Source: Nostoc sp. TH1S01 (GTDB lineage Bacteria > Cyanobacteriota > Cyanobacteriia > Cyanobacteriales > Nostocaceae). From it: 64,000 nt of DNA. The translations under genes and the position numbers were made by a program. The stretch spans positions 22,526-86,525 of the forward strand of contig JAGKSW010000100.1 in assembly GCA_018993265.1 (NCBI GenBank), written 5' to 3'. Below the pieces are notes generated by a model. The model saw only the letters and a program-made list of their open reading frames with translations, ran no database searches and was not told the origin of the DNA. Below, in pieces: positions 62,417 to 64,000 of the stretch. The stretch's first letter is position 1, and each line of letters begins with the position of its first letter.

Positions 62417-63142
62417 ATGCTGGATTGGCTTTATCGTTACCCGACGCTCTACCCTGGTGTTTTACTCAAACGCTACAAACGGTTTTTTGCTGATGTACAA
62501 CTTGCTGATGGTCAAATAGTCACAGCACACTGTCCCAATACAGGGCCGATGACTGGAGTTTCTACCCCTGGTAGTTTGGTGCAATTATCTCAAAGCGATA
62601 ACCCTAACCGTAAACTGGCTTACACCCTAGAACTGATTCAAGTCCACGATAATGAACCAACTTGGGTAGGTGTCAACACAGCCTTACCTAATCGCATCGT
62701 CAAACTAGCTTTAGCAAAATATTTATTTCCAGAATTAGGTAACTACAGCCAAATTAAAGGTGAAGTGGTTTATGGCTTAGATAAAAAAAGTCGCGTAGAT
62801 TTTTTGTTAACAGGTAATGATACAGCACCTTCAATATATTTAGAAGTAAAAAATACAACTTGGGCGCAAGGAAACTTAGCATTATTTCCTGATACAGAAA
62901 CTACTAGAGGACAAAAACATTTACGAGAATTAATGGCGCTGCTACCTGTAACTCGCGCTGTGATGCTGTACTTTATCAACCGGGGTGATTGTACAGAGTT
63001 TGCTCCTGGCGATAGTAAAGATCCAGTATATGGTCAGTTATTGCGGCAAGCGATCGCTCTTGGTTTAGAAGTGTTACCTTGTCGGTTTGATATTTCTCCC
63101 GAAGGTATCCGTTATTTAGGTTTGGCTAAATTAAGAATTTAA
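62417..63142 (+). CDS. sfsA: SfsA family DNA/RNA nuclease
   Basis: 241 aa, full family length. The N-terminal OB-like part has GVLLKRYKRFFADVQLADGQ and AHCPNTGPMTG. The C-terminal PD-(D/E)XK-like part has KSRVDFLL (Asp), SIYLEVKNTTW (E-x-K) and FPDTETTRGQKHLREL. First named as a sugar fermentation stimulation protein; E. coli SfsA has nuclease activity. Starts at ATG 62417. A HipA-like gene follows 31 bases later. Confidence 0.95.
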   Translation: MLDWLYRYPTLYPGVLLKRYKRFFADVQLADGQIVTAHCPNTGPMTGVSTPGSLVQLSQSDNPNRKLAYTLELIQVHDNEPTWVGVNTALPNRIVKLALAKYLFPELGNYSQIKGEVVYGLDKKSRVDFLLTGNDTAPSIYLEVKNTTWAQGNLALFPDTETTRGQKHLRELMALLPVTRAVMLYFINRGDCTEFAPGDSKDPVYGQLLRQAIALGLEVLPCRFDISPEGIRYLGLAKLRI

Positions 63143-63173
63143 ACTAGTTAGTGTAAATATTTCCAGCTAAATC

Positions 63174-64000
63174 ATGCCAGAACCTTTTCCTATCATTGAA
63201 GTTCCTTTGAATGCTTATGAATTATCTGAAAATGAACCTATAGGAAGTAAGTACAAATTCTGGTTTCATGATAAAACTCTAGGTCGTTGTATATACAAGC
63301 AGGCGACAGACAATACAGGAGAAGATTGGACAGAGAAAATTGCAGCGGAGTTATGTACATTTCTCGAATTACCACACGCTCAATATGAACTAGCAATATT
63401 TAATGAGAAGCGCGGAACTATTTCTCCTACATTTGTACCGAAAGACGGAAGTCTAATCACTGGCAATGTTATCCTTGCTCGAAGCATACCAAACTATCCA
63501 ACAGAACAACACTATGGTGTATCTCAACATACAATAGATAATATATTTAATGCAATTGGAGATCCTTTAATTAGTTTGCCGATCAATTGGAAAGCGCCAG
63601 AAGGCATTAGTAATGCGATAGACAGTTTTGTCGGGTATTTGCTTTTAGATGCTTGGATTGGTAACAGTGATAGACATCATGAAAACTGGGCGTTTATAAG
63701 TTTGGGTGACAAAACCCATTTAGCGCCAACTTATGACCACGGCTCTTGCCTTGGTAGGAACGAGACTGACGATAAACGCAGAAACAGACTGATAAGTAAA
63801 GATAGGGGCTTTTCTGTGCAAGCGTATGTGGAAAAATGTAATTCAGCCTTGTATGCTAAAGTCGGCGACAAAAAAACTCTCAAAACTTTTGGCGCATTTC
63901 GTGAAGTGTATCAACGCTATCCAGATGCAGCCAACGTGTGGTCAAATAATCTAGCAAGGGTGTCGAGCAATGATACGTTAGAGGCTATTTATAAAGTAAA
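63174..64000 (+). CDS. HipA-like kinase domain protein (partial, runs off the window)
   Basis: An open frame from ATG 63174 (MPEPFPIIEVPLNAYEL) to the window end, at least 275 aa. It matches the kinase-like fold of HipA: the catalytic loop DAWIGNSDRHHENW (D-x-H-x2-N pattern) and the metal-binding LAPTYDHGSCLG. The N-terminal KYKFWFHDKTLGRCIYKQA may hold the ATP-binding Lys. HipA kinases phosphorylate aminoacyl-tRNA synthetases as toxins, but stand-alone HipA-like proteins also exist. No HipB-type HTH gene is upstream; one could follow outside the window. It lies 31 bases after sfsA and may share its transcript. Confidence 0.85.
   Translation, partial: MPEPFPIIEVPLNAYELSENEPIGSKYKFWFHDKTLGRCIYKQATDNTGEDWTEKIAAELCTFLELPHAQYELAIFNEKRGTISPTFVPKDGSLITGNVILARSIPNYPTEQHYGVSQHTIDNIFNAIGDPLISLPINWKAPEGISNAIDSFVGYLLLDAWIGNSDRHHENWAFISLGDKTHLAPTYDHGSCLGRNETDDKRRNRLISKDRGFSVQAYVEKCNSALYAKVGDKKTLKTFGAFREVYQRYPDAANVWSNNLARVSSNDTLEAIYKV

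Overview
The window reads as chromosome of a filamentous, probably heterocyst-forming cyanobacterium (Nostocales: Nostoc/Anabaena/Calothrix type). The evidence is the very frequent GCGATCGC (HIP1) octamer, a thylakoid-style proton-extrusion gene (pxcA), a bidirectional hox hydrogenase cluster, gas-vesicle genes, several PEP-CTERM proteins, and the short heptanucleotide tandem repeats (such as CTCAGCA) typical of heterocystous genomes. The genus assignment is inference.

Layout. 0-9 kb: an OmpR-type regulator whose partner kinase survives only as a 3' stub, a GrpB-family gene, an orphan zinc-type metal-binding lipoprotein, a WD40 protein followed by a tiny ORF, a NodB deacetylase, a secreted unknown, an XRE regulator, a PIN protein and MltA. 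9-19.4 kb: pxcA, an AddB/UvrD-like ATPase carrying in-frame heptamer-repeat insertions, a nidogen-like PEP-CTERM protein, a CheY-like protein and a 1615-residue hybrid signalling protein. 20-27 kb: universal stress protein, then hoxE-F-U, a DUF3122-like gene, hoxY, a CBS-CP12 fusion and hoxH, followed by a convergent peroxiredoxin-like gene. 27.6-33.3 kb: Rpn/DUF4351 protein, 2-Cys peroxiredoxin, glycogen debranching enzyme and a membrane GTPase. 34-39.2 kb: PEP-CTERM protein, Ser/Thr kinase, and a short gas-vesicle cluster (three gvpA copies plus gvpC) on the minus strand. 39.6-43.2 kb: a phosphatidylglycerol-lysyltransferase-like gene broken by a TGA codon, head-to-head with a truncated flippase-like segment, then ExoD and a lipid kinase. 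43.9-47.6 kb: a zinc-type ABC transporter whose ATPase and permease genes are separated by a Phd/VapC toxin-antitoxin pair. 48-64 kb: two SDRs with a divergent HxlR regulator, a secreted unknown, gltX, tRNA-Asp, two paralogous Ser/Thr kinases, a phytase-like esterase, a PEP-CTERM protein, a RecB-like nuclease, a C-DES-like PLP enzyme, sfsA, and a HipA-like kinase running off the window.

The most coherent functional unit is the hox cluster. The five hydrogenase/diaphorase genes are interleaved with a CBS-CP12 fusion, which suggests a link between adenylate/redox sensing of the Calvin cycle and hydrogenase. The most striking non-coding content is mobile and repetitive: two copies of a 208-bp folded, MITE-like element with matching inverted ends, loop differences and flanking direct repeats; two copies of a shorter element with ends AGGACTTACGCA; one 128-bp element; a 21-bp tandem array of CATT-N3-AATG; and heptamer arrays that have entered coding sequence, form the C-termini of genes, and surround the hoxH start codon. 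All family assignments come from reading motifs, not from database searches.
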